16,487 bases of DNA from Akkermansia sp. (GTDB lineage: Bacteria > Verrucomicrobiota > Verrucomicrobiia > Verrucomicrobiales > Akkermansiaceae). The stretch is taken from positions 1 through 16,487 of the forward strand of contig JAIFNK010000078.1 of NCBI GenBank assembly GCA_020047775.1, written 5' to 3'. How positions within the stretch are numbered: the first letter of the stretch is position 1; each line of letters begins with the position of its first letter. Below the pieces are notes generated by a model. That model had not been told where the DNA came from and did no database searches. It saw nothing but the letters and a program-made list of their open reading frames with translations. Of the stretch, positions 1 through 6,603 are shown piece after piece. The position numbers and the translations under genes were made by a program.

Positions 1-2
1 GA

Positions 3-134
3 AAGAACCAAAATGGACGCCTCGATTTGATATACTCATTTGGTGGTTACGCCGGGCCAGAATACCGAGGACTGAGTGAATTCGAATACTTTCTTCAGCG
101 TTTTGGGCGGCGCCGCGAGGAAGCTAGAAAATAG
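3..134 (+). CDS. C-terminal end of an unidentified protein (5' truncated by window edge)
   Basis: Reading frame 3 is open from the window edge to a TAG stop at 132-134 and gives 43 residues. The peptide includes the stretch DLIYSFGGYAGPEYRGLSEF and ends in a basic, charged tail (FGRRREEARK). This mix of aromatic and charged residues is typical of a genuine C-terminus. The other two plus frames hit stops early (TGA at about 28-30 and 77-79). The family cannot be recognised from so short a piece. The next gene starts 57 nt downstream on the same strand, so this could be the upstream member of the hydrolase/ligase unit. The stretch is somewhat more AT-rich than what follows. Confidence 0.5.
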   Translation, partial: KNQNGRLDLIYSFGGYAGPEYRGLSEFEYFLQRFGRRREEARK

Positions 135-191
135 TGAATGGGGTCCTTTCGAATTCACATCCAAGGTCGAAGACAGTAACGAGTCGACTCG

Positions 192-1061
192 ATGATCAAA
201 CGAACTGGCTGCTTGCTCACACTCCTCTGCTGCGTCCTATCAGCAGCAGAGGAGCAGTGGGTGGTTTCCGCCCGTGGCATGGATGTCCCGTTCAGGTCAT
301 GGCAAGCGGAGGGAGCTGGGGCCAGCACGGGAGTGCTGGTCCTGGTGCCTGGCTACAATGGCAAGGGAGAGCAGATTCTGGACGCCCGCTGGAAGGCGTT
401 TGCGACGAAGCATAATTTGGTGCTGCTGGCACCGACGTTCCACGCGGAGGGCAAGGAGAACAATGAGGGCAAGGGATATTACTACCCGGAACAGGGCAGC
501 GGGGAGGTGATGGAGAAGGCGCTGAAGGAGGTAGAGAAACGGACCGGAGCGGAAACGGAGAAGGTGTTGTTTTTCGGGTTTTCCGCCGGTGCGCATTATG
601 TGCACCGCTTCGCGCTGTGGAAGCCGCAGCGGGTGAAGGCGTTTGTGGCGTATTCCGCCGCCTGGTGGAGCGAGCCGACGGCGCGGGTGAGGAACGTGCC
701 CGGATTGATCTTGTGTGGCGAGTCGGATGAACGCTACGCCGCGACTTGGGAGTTCTTCAAGAAGGGCCAGCGGCTGGGCTGCCCGTGGTTGTGGCGGTCC
801 TACACAGGCACAGGTCACGAGCTGACACCGGCGGTGAGGGACATGGCGGAGGTGTTTCTGGCACACTATGGGGGGAGAGAAGAACCCGCGGGGAAGGGCG
901 AGCAGAGTGAAGAACAGGTAGTAATGCCTGTGTCACGGTATGGGGACATCCAGACTTACCGGAGCGTGGGTTCGGCGGAACGGGAATCGATCCATGAGGA
1001 ATTTCGAATTGAGCTGCCATCCAAGGCGGTGGCGGATGTTTGGGAAAAAGAAACCGAGTGA
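192..1061 (+). CDS. Exported alpha/beta hydrolase (esterase-like), first of two paralogues
   Basis: The 289-residue protein starts with a short signal peptide (MIKRTGCLLTLLCCVLSA, about residues 1-19), so it probably acts in the periplasm. The alpha/beta-hydrolase plan is visible. A strand with LVLVPGYNGKG (about 50-59) could form the oxyanion hole. The nucleophile elbow is GFSAG with Ser131, a likely acid is Asp179 in CGESDER, and the catalytic His is His209 in GTGHE. Family members are esterases, depolymerases or deacylases; the substrate cannot be read from sequence. After the hydrolase core there is a C-terminal extension of about 60 residues containing RESIHEEFRIELPSKAVADVW, which recurs in the next gene. 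The stop codon is immediately followed by the ATG of that paralogue, so the two are co-transcribed and probably coupled. No strong Shine-Dalgarno precedes the ATG. Confidence 0.88.
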   Translation: MIKRTGCLLTLLCCVLSAAEEQWVVSARGMDVPFRSWQAEGAGASTGVLVLVPGYNGKGEQILDARWKAFATKHNLVLLAPTFHAEGKENNEGKGYYYPEQGSGEVMEKALKEVEKRTGAETEKVLFFGFSAGAHYVHRFALWKPQRVKAFVAYSAAWWSEPTARVRNVPGLILCGESDERYAATWEFFKKGQRLGCPWLWRSYTGTGHELTPAVRDMAEVFLAHYGGREEPAGKGEQSEEQVVMPVSRYGDIQTYRSVGSAERESIHEEFRIELPSKAVADVWEKETE

Positions 1062-2150
1062 ATGAAGAAATCCATGAGAACCAACCTGTCAAAAACCCGT
1101 GATCGAAATCCTTCTTCCCCGCATCGTCCCGGCTCTGCGTTACTTCGCGACCTTTGCGCATTTGCGGTAAGCTTCCCCCGGTTGATCGTAGCGCAAACCC
1201 TGGTCTTTCTGATGGCTTCGGCGGTGCCGGTGCGCGCTCAGAAGCCGGAGGCACCTGCGGAGAAGCTGCCGGAACGGGTGGAGACCTTCACGGTCAAGAC
1301 CCGCTCGGACCTGAACAAGGAAATCCCGTTCTACCTGCGGGTACCAAAAAATTACCGGCCGGGGAAGGCCTACCGCTTGCTGTTCCTGTGCCCCCATCTC
1401 AACCAAAAAGGGCTGGAGAAGCTGGCCCGCAGTGCAGAGTGGTTGTCGCTTGCCGATGAGAGGGATTGGTTCGTGATGAGCTGCACCTTCAAACAAGCGA
1501 AGGAGGCGGCACAGGACCGCAAACTGTCGTATTATTATCCCGAATCATTTTCAGGAAAGGCGACGCTTGAGGCACTGGAACTGGTTTCCAAAAAATACCC
1601 GGTGGATTCCGAACGGCTGCTGATGCAGGGACTCTCCGGCGGCGCGCAGTTTGTCCACCGGTTCGCGATGTGGATGCCGGACCGGGTGACGGCGGTGGCA
1701 ATCAACTCCTCCAGTTGGTTCGACGCGCCGAACGCCCGCTGCAACCAGGTGGCATGGCTGGTGACGATCGGTGAGTCGGACGAGAGTTACAACGCCTCGC
1801 TGGAGGTGGTGGACCGCTTGAGGAACGTGGGGGCGGCTCCGGTGTTCCGGTCCTATCTGGGGATGGTCCACGAAGGCAGCGGAGCCGTGGACAAGCTGGA
1901 CATGGAGTTCCTGAAGTTTCATGACGACTTCACCAAAAAGGATCTTGGAAAGCGGAGGTCGGCTCTGACACCCGCGGCGGAGCGGCTGGCGTTTCAAGGC
2001 GAGAAAATGCCCTTCGTAGGGGACGGTCAGGATTGGAAATATTTCCCGAATGCTGCGGACGCCCGAGAATCCATTGCCGAGGATTCGCGGATCTATCTGC
2101 CCAATGAATCGATCGCCAAGCTATGGGGACAAAAGGAGGAAGAACAGTAA
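1062..2150 (+). CDS. Exported alpha/beta hydrolase (esterase-like), second paralogue
   Basis: The 362-residue protein is paralogous to the gene just upstream. It keeps the YYYPE segment, a nucleophile elbow GLSGG (Ser192), a GESDES acid motif (Asp240), and a catalytic His in MVHEG (His270). The C-terminal tail (RESIAEDSRIYLPNESIAKLW) matches the tail of the first copy. A hydrophobic export signal lies at about residues 41-57 and ends VRA|Q. It is preceded by an unusually long polar leader of about 40 residues, so either the true start is further in or the leader is acquired; no better ATG is in frame before Met51. The ATG directly abuts the preceding stop (TGAATG). The stop TAA overlaps by one base the ATG of the ligase-like gene. 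The pair plus the ligase form one transcription unit, which suggests trimming or modification of an envelope glycan (inference). Confidence 0.86.
   Translation: MKKSMRTNLSKTRDRNPSSPHRPGSALLRDLCAFAVSFPRLIVAQTLVFLMASAVPVRAQKPEAPAEKLPERVETFTVKTRSDLNKEIPFYLRVPKNYRPGKAYRLLFLCPHLNQKGLEKLARSAEWLSLADERDWFVMSCTFKQAKEAAQDRKLSYYYPESFSGKATLEALELVSKKYPVDSERLLMQGLSGGAQFVHRFAMWMPDRVTAVAINSSSWFDAPNARCNQVAWLVTIGESDESYNASLEVVDRLRNVGAAPVFRSYLGMVHEGSGAVDKLDMEFLKFHDDFTKKDLGKRRSALTPAAERLAFQGEKMPFVGDGQDWKYFPNAADARESIAEDSRIYLPNESIAKLWGQKEEEQ
2134..2139 (+). promoter_or_regulatory. Strong Shine-Dalgarno that sets the ligase start
   Basis: A full AGGAGG lies inside the end of the second hydrolase gene, 10 nt before the ATG at 2150. 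It favours that ATG (or the adjacent one at 2153) over the in-frame ATG at 2123, which precedes the motif and would only add nine polar residues. It is the clearest ribosome-binding site in the window. Confidence 0.75.
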
Positions 2151-3559
2151 TGATGGAAACACCAGTGGAATACTTTTACGGGGAAACCCTGCGCTGGAGC
2201 TTCGGCTTCGAGAACCCGAACAAGGCTGCGGTGATCTTCGCCTGTGCCTTACCGATCCTGTGGTGCCTGTGGCAACTGTCATGGAGGCTTGAAAGCAGGT
2301 GGCTGAAGATTCCTGCGCTGCTGGTGACGGCCTGTGGGCTGCTGGCAGCGTGGTATTGCCTGATCATGACTTTTTCGCGCGGTGGCCTCGTCGCGGCGGC
2401 AGCGGCCTTGCTTTATTTGATAGTCCTCTCGGCTATCAAGGGCGGCAAGAAGGAAAGCCCCTGGCACAAGCGCTCGGGTTTCTGGTTATCTCTGCTGCTG
2501 GTGGCGGCGCTCGCGGGCGGCACCATGTGGAATGGCTTGGGCTCCCGCTCGACTGAAGCACTGGGGCGGGACGCGTCGGTGGGAAACCGGGTGGAACTCT
2601 GGAGGGGCGCGCTGCAAATGGCGGCAGAGAACATCCACGGCTTCGGAACAGGAAAATCCGGCGAGCAATACATGCAGTGGTATCAGTCGCTCGACCGGCA
2701 GGAAGGCTACCGGACGATGGTGAACAGTTATCTGACCTTCGTGGTCGAACAAGGCTGGCTTTGGTCTGGAGCGGTCTTGTTCGGATTCGTGCTGTTCTGG
2801 GTCTTGACCAGACCCCGCAGCGGGGAAGCCGTGACGGTCGCGCTGCGAGCTTCCATCCTCGCCTTTCTGGTCGCTGGGATTTTCAGCACGACCATGGAAG
2901 ACTGGCGGCTTTGGATCTTCCCCGCCGCGTGCGCCGTCATTTTGGTTACCCTCGCAGTGGGTCAACGGAAGCGAATCGAGAAAACTGACCTTCTGGCGAC
3001 AGGAGGCAGTGCCTTGGCGGGTTGTGCTGCCCTATTCACCGTGGGTTACCTGAAAAGTAACAACGATCCGCTCAAGCGGGAATTCGGCGGGGATGGCAAG
3101 AGTTGCAGCGTGACATCCTTGGCACCCGGCGCACCCGCGGCCCGCTCGTTGGGCTTCATCGTGGACGAGGCCGTGATGGGCGATCAATACGCCAAGCTGC
3201 TGCGGGAGTTGGCGCTCGGGGCGAACGTGAAGATTCTGCTGGGCGATCGGGCGAAAGATGCGGACCGGATACTGTGCGCTGGCAAGAGTGTGCATTCCCA
3301 CGGCAGTTTCCCCAACAAACCCTTGTTCCTGCTAGCCCCCGAAAAAATCCGGGAACAGGAACTCTCCTTACTCGCCGCCCGCAGCGAGCCTTCGAAGATC
3401 CTGCTGCCTGAAATCGACGAAGACGGCCGGGTCGGCTACTGGGACGATGTAACGGAAGGCGCGCTCGCCGCGAATTTCCAGAAGACCGCCCTGAGCGGCG
3501 TGGGCAACCGCGTGGACTGGGCGTGGGCGCAAGTGATTGAACTGGTGAAGACCGAATGA
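2150..3559 (+). CDS. Short O-antigen ligase/polymerase-like membrane protein with soluble C-terminal domain
   Basis: From the ATG overlapping the upstream stop, the product is 469 residues. About eight hydrophobic segments can be seen (near 26-45, 53-73, 80-95, 111-126, 203-220, 232-246, 255-271, 284-300). Features of the Wzy_C/O-antigen-ligase family are WSFGFENPNKAA near the N-terminus, TFSRGGLVAAAAALL (about 74-88) and the block VGNRVELWRGALQM...GFGTG followed by NSYLTFVVEQGW in the large periplasmic loop. Such proteins join or polymerise undecaprenyl-linked glycans at the periplasmic face. The usual first several membrane segments are missing, because the protein begins where mid-family homology normally lies. 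Residues about 305-469 form a soluble strand/helix domain (IVDEAVMGDQYAKLL, then KILLPEIDEDGRVGYW) with no catalytic motif I recognise. Ligase, polymerase and inactive relative are all possible. Confidence 0.78.
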   Translation: MMETPVEYFYGETLRWSFGFENPNKAAVIFACALPILWCLWQLSWRLESRWLKIPALLVTACGLLAAWYCLIMTFSRGGLVAAAAALLYLIVLSAIKGGKKESPWHKRSGFWLSLLLVAALAGGTMWNGLGSRSTEALGRDASVGNRVELWRGALQMAAENIHGFGTGKSGEQYMQWYQSLDRQEGYRTMVNSYLTFVVEQGWLWSGAVLFGFVLFWVLTRPRSGEAVTVALRASILAFLVAGIFSTTMEDWRLWIFPAACAVILVTLAVGQRKRIEKTDLLATGGSALAGCAALFTVGYLKSNNDPLKREFGGDGKSCSVTSLAPGAPAARSLGFIVDEAVMGDQYAKLLRELALGANVKILLGDRAKDADRILCAGKSVHSHGSFPNKPLFLLAPEKIREQELSLLAARSEPSKILLPEIDEDGRVGYWDDVTEGALAANFQKTALSGVGNRVDWAWAQVIELVKTE

Positions 3560-3656
3560 AAATATCGGAGTGTCACTTCACTTGCATCCTGCGGCGCAGC
3601 GGCTTAGGAATTTTCGCAGGGCGATTTCACCGGTCACCCGCAACCGATTAAAAACC

Positions 3657-4367
3657 ATGGGAAGACACTTTGAATGCCGCCGCCGGGCGAAGGAATCGCG
3701 ATGGGCCACCATGTCCAAGGTGTTTCCGAAGCTGGCCAAATCCATCACCATGGCCGCCAAAAGCGGCGGCCCGGACCCGGAATCCAACGCGTCGCTGCGC
3801 GTCGCCATCAACAACGCGAAGGCGCAGAACCTCTCGAAGGAAAACATCGAGAATGCCATCAAACGCGCCGCCGGCAAGGACGCCGCGGACATCACGGAAG
3901 TCACCTACGAGGGCAAGGGCCCGCATGGTTCGCTGTTTGTCGTCGAGTGCGCGACGGACAACTCCAACCGCACCGTCGGCAACCTGAAAATCATCTTCAA
4001 CAAAAACGGCGGCCAACTGGTGAATGCCGGGCAGCTGGATTTCATGTTCAACCGCAAGTCGGTGATCGAGTTCCCCGTCCCGGAAGGCCGCGATCTGGAA
4101 GAACTGGAACTTGAACTCATCGACGCAGGACTTGAGGAGCTCTCGGTGGATGAGGGCGTGGTCTCGGTCATCGGCGAGCTCAGCGCCTTCGCGAGCCTCA
4201 GCCACGCCGTCGAGGCGGCGGGGATCGTTCCCACGAAATGCAGCCTCCAGCGTCTGCCCACCCAGCCCGTCGAGCTGACCGAGGAGCAGATGGAGGAAGT
4301 GGAAGCGCTGCTCGACAAGATCGAGGACGACGACGACGTGCAGGCGGTGTTCACGAATCTGGCTTGA
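3657..4367 (+). CDS. YebC/PmpR-family DNA-binding transcriptional regulator
   Basis: The product is 236 residues, the usual length for this family. The chosen ATG gives MGRHFECRRRAKESRW, the N-terminus typical of the YebC branch found in Bacteroidetes and Verrucomicrobia; upstream in-frame sequence does not fit the family. Family landmarks are KVFPKLAKSITMAAKSGGPDP (19-39 region), NASLRVAINNAKAQNLSKENIENAIKRA, YEGKGPHG, NRTVGNLKIIFNKNGG, the acidic stretch near the end and DDDDVQAVFTNLA at the C-terminus. Members act in the cytoplasm as transcription regulators, and recent work links some of them to relief of ribosome stalling. Which role applies here is unknown. The gene is convergent with, and overlaps by 17 nt, the restriction-nuclease gene, which suggests that cassette landed at its 3' end. 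Confidence 0.93.
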   Translation: MGRHFECRRRAKESRWATMSKVFPKLAKSITMAAKSGGPDPESNASLRVAINNAKAQNLSKENIENAIKRAAGKDAADITEVTYEGKGPHGSLFVVECATDNSNRTVGNLKIIFNKNGGQLVNAGQLDFMFNRKSVIEFPVPEGRDLEELELELIDAGLEELSVDEGVVSVIGELSAFASLSHAVEAAGIVPTKCSLQRLPTQPVELTEEQMEEVEALLDKIEDDDDVQAVFTNLA

Positions 4368-5091
4368 GTTGCACGGCGGGTTTGTCTGAAGGTAGTTTCC
4401 AAGTCCCATGGACGATGCAACATTCCTTTGAAATTTTCGCCAAGGTGATCTTGGCGTCGGACCGATCCAGCTTGAGTGTGAAATCCGGCGGTGATTTGCC
4501 CACCGGGATACCGATGGTGGAATTCTCGGCGGCGAATTCGCTCACAGTTAGCTCCATGACCTGAGATAACAAAGACACCGGCACTTCAACGAGTTCGTAA
4601 GAATTGGTATTTTGAAAATACCGAAGCTGAATGATCGAAGAGACGGTCGAGACATAATGGCGGAAGAGATCATGCACCCTCTCCATTCTCATTCGGGCAG
4701 TCCTGCAATCCTGAATCCAGGCAGCTTCGGTGAGCTTGCTGATGTGCAGTTCTTTGAGCTTCAAGCTTTTAGCCTTCGTTGATTTCAAACTGAGTTTCCT
4801 GCCCGCGACTTCTACGTCCCAAAACCTTTGTCCGCTGATGGCCGGAATGGTAGCCATGCCTGCGACGGATGCGGAGGCGACGAACGCGGCTTCAAAGCTC
4901 GCTTCTGCCAGAATGCTTTTCAAGAAGACATGCTGCGACAGAAGCCGTGATTGGAACTCCGCCGCGAAGGCCTCGTTCATCAGCCATGAATCCGGATGGA
5001 TCGTCGCTTCGACAGGGGTCCGCAAGGCAGATAGAAGTTCACCCACTCTCCGCTTTTCTGATTGTGAGAATTTGAAGCTATCAGTCGGCAT
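4351..5091 (-). CDS. Putative type II restriction endonuclease (PD-(D/E)XK-like)
   Basis: The protein has 246 residues and no confidently recognised family name. The call rests on two things. First, its start overlaps by 11 nt the end of a DNA cytosine-5 methyltransferase gene on the same strand, the standard layout of a type II pair. Second, it carries a nuclease-like core, FWDVEVAGRKLSLKSTKAKS (90-109), readable as Asp92 ... Ser101-x-Lys103, a PD-(D/E)XK variant with Ser in place of the second acid. This is followed by ELHISKLTEAAWIQDCR (114-130), which resembles the helix after the active site in such enzymes. Expected action is cleavage of unmethylated sites; the recognition sequence cannot be told. 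Base composition is AT-rich: 22 of 60 bases at 4561-4620 are G or C, against 42 of 60 at 7021-7080. This suggests recent acquisition. Confidence 0.68.
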   Translation of the reverse strand: MPTDSFKFSQSEKRRVGELLSALRTPVEATIHPDSWLMNEAFAAEFQSRLLSQHVFLKSILAEASFEAAFVASASVAGMATIPAISGQRFWDVEVAGRKLSLKSTKAKSLKLKELHISKLTEAAWIQDCRTARMRMERVHDLFRHYVSTVSSIIQLRYFQNTNSYELVEVPVSLLSQVMELTVSEFAAENSTIGIPVGKSPPDFTLKLDRSDAKITLAKISKECCIVHGTWKLPSDKPAVQLKPDS

Positions 5092-6331
5092 GGAGCAACG
5101 TGAACTGTTTAGATTTTATGATTTGATTCCGCTTGAGATGGGTGCCTTTGAGCAGGGCATCGTGAATCGCGGGCCGGACGCCCGTCAGCATCCATGAGCA
5201 AAGTGAGGCGATCTGGAAAGAGACCAAGGGAGGAACCGCGTCGCCGATGTGACGATAGTTGTTGGACAATGAATTTCCGTTGAATTGAAATTCGTTGGGG
5301 AATCCTTGTAGCATGGCCAGCTCCCTGATCGAGCAAAGGCGGTTCTCGACCGGATGAGCGTAGCGTCCGTTACCGATGTGGGCACACTCGCGCTTGATGG
5401 TAGGAGCGGGTTTGTTCCAGGACATCCGTCCGTAAACATCGGGGTGTGACCCCAGTTTGTTGAGACGGATAATTCTCTTCATCGCATCCGTCAGCAGCTT
5501 TGATGCCTGTGGCGTGCCGACAAGGTCGAGCCATGATCCTCCGTTGTGAGGAATCGCCGCCAGACGGTCAGCGACGACATGATCGGAAAAAGCCGGGTAG
5601 CTATCCTGAGCAGAGGCGTTTTTTGAAATACCTTCGAAGGCAGACTTCACGGTGGTAGCCGAGGGGGAAACTTCCCATCCGTCCCACAAGTCATCGAGTG
5701 TTTTCAAAGCGATGTGCTTTTTGGCGACCACAATAAGAGCACGTTCCCTTATCTGGGGAAGCCCGAACGAGGAAAGCATATGGGTCTTGGCATGAACCTG
5801 ATAACCGTTCTGTTCCAAACAGGCTTTGAATGCGAGATAGTGTTCCGTGAAGTTTCCGCGGATCAGCTCCCTGGCGTTTTCCATGACGACGATGTCAGCA
5901 TCAAGAGCAATGGCGAATTCGGCGGCCTTTATGACCAAGGAATTCCGGTGATCGTCACGGGTATGGTTCAACGGATTTGCCCGGCTGAATCCCGTGCAGG
6001 GTGGGCAAACACTCAGGACGTCCACTTTTGTTCGACCTAACTGCAGTTTCTCCCGTAACTCGTCCGGCCTGACTTGTGACAGGTCGAGTCCTTTTGGAAC
6101 GATTCCCATGTTTTTCGCGTATGTGGAATTGCACTGAAGCGAGCCTTTTCCCATACTCGGTTTGCCAATTTCCGCGTCCGCTGCAGCGATCAGCCGGAAG
6201 TCTGCATGACGGTGAAATCCATAACTCATGCCACCTGCACCAGAAAAAAGGTCAACCACAGAAAAGGTCCGCTTCTTGATGTTGGAATCCTCATCACCGG
6301 CAAATGGTAACTTCGTTGGTTTAATTAGCAT
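5081..6331 (-). CDS. DNA (cytosine-5) methyltransferase of a type II R-M system
   Basis: The 416-residue protein has the C5-methyltransferase motifs in canonical order. Motif I is DLFSGAGG (27-34) for AdoMet binding. Motif IV is CPPCTGFS with catalytic Cys112. Motif VI is ENAREL (Glu151-Asn152). Motif VIII is QIRER (193-197). Motif IX is RELAMLQGFP (336-345) and motif X is NNYRHIGDAVPPLV (357-370). The target-recognition region lies between VIII and IX, about 205-330, and includes YGRMSWNKPAPTIKRECAHIG. The enzyme transfers a methyl group to C5 of a cytosine in the recognition site and protects the host from the partner nuclease. It is first in the transcription unit, so protection precedes cleavage. 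A short inverted repeat sits just before its start and could be an operator. The gene is AT-rich compared with neighbours, as is its partner, pointing to joint transfer. Confidence 0.96.
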   Translation of the reverse strand: MLIKPTKLPFAGDEDSNIKKRTFSVVDLFSGAGGMSYGFHRHADFRLIAAADAEIGKPSMGKGSLQCNSTYAKNMGIVPKGLDLSQVRPDELREKLQLGRTKVDVLSVCPPCTGFSRANPLNHTRDDHRNSLVIKAAEFAIALDADIVVMENARELIRGNFTEHYLAFKACLEQNGYQVHAKTHMLSSFGLPQIRERALIVVAKKHIALKTLDDLWDGWEVSPSATTVKSAFEGISKNASAQDSYPAFSDHVVADRLAAIPHNGGSWLDLVGTPQASKLLTDAMKRIIRLNKLGSHPDVYGRMSWNKPAPTIKRECAHIGNGRYAHPVENRLCSIRELAMLQGFPNEFQFNGNSLSNNYRHIGDAVPPLVSFQIASLCSWMLTGVRPAIHDALLKGTHLKRNQIIKSKQFTLLHAD

Positions 6332-6333
6332 GG

Positions 6334-6345
6334 GTTCATGTGAAC
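6334..6345 (-). promoter_or_regulatory. Possible operator (GTTCA-2-TGAAC inverted repeat) upstream of the methyltransferase
   Basis: A perfect inverted repeat with 5-nt arms (gttca tg tgaac) lies 2 nt upstream of the methyltransferase start codon. On the minus strand a perfect -35-like TTGACA occupies 6366-6361. At a 17-nt spacing it is followed by TCACAT, a poor -10 that overlaps the repeat. Some C5 methyltransferases and C proteins repress their own promoter at such sites, so autoregulation is plausible. Short repeats also arise by chance. Confidence 0.3.
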
Positions 6346-6504
6346 AGTTTTCATTTCAGTTGTCAACACGGATGATCGGTTTGCGTGTCGGAATGCCCAC
6401 AAAATCCATCGCCCAAGTTTGACACACGCTTCATGACACCCCCCAGCACTTTTTGCAAGCCGTGGAAGCTGCGGAAACCAAAATATTCATTTTGAGGTGA
6501 TGAA
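6346..6504. other. Noncoding stretch upstream of the methyltransferase
   Basis: No convincing gene is seen on either strand. Minus-strand reading frames through it have no start or family resemblance. It contains a C-run (accccccagcac, near 6438) and a tract of intermediate composition between the AT-rich cassette and the GC-rich next gene. It probably holds the promoter region of the restriction-modification pair and the 5' flank of the inverted repeat that follows. Confidence 0.5.
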
Positions 6505-6603
6505 CGGCGGACTCCGATCCGCCGTGGCCCATGGTCGCCGATGAGAAGCGGTTTGCCTCGGGCCATCGTCACTTCATGGGCTTCGGCGGATCGGAGTCCG
6601 CCG
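6505..6603. repeat. Inverted pair of identical REP-like 20-nt elements
   Basis: The 20-mer cggcggactccgatccgccg (6505-6524) reappears as its exact reverse complement at 6584-6603. Each arm is itself a near-palindrome, with CGGCGGA and TCCGCCG as a 7-nt stem around six bases. The inner flanks also partly match in inverted orientation (gcccatgg... against ...tcatgggc), so the whole 99-nt unit could fold into a long hairpin. This is the architecture of bacterial REP/BIME elements. The right arm lies inside the last codons of the membrane glycosyltransferase gene. Confidence 0.75.
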
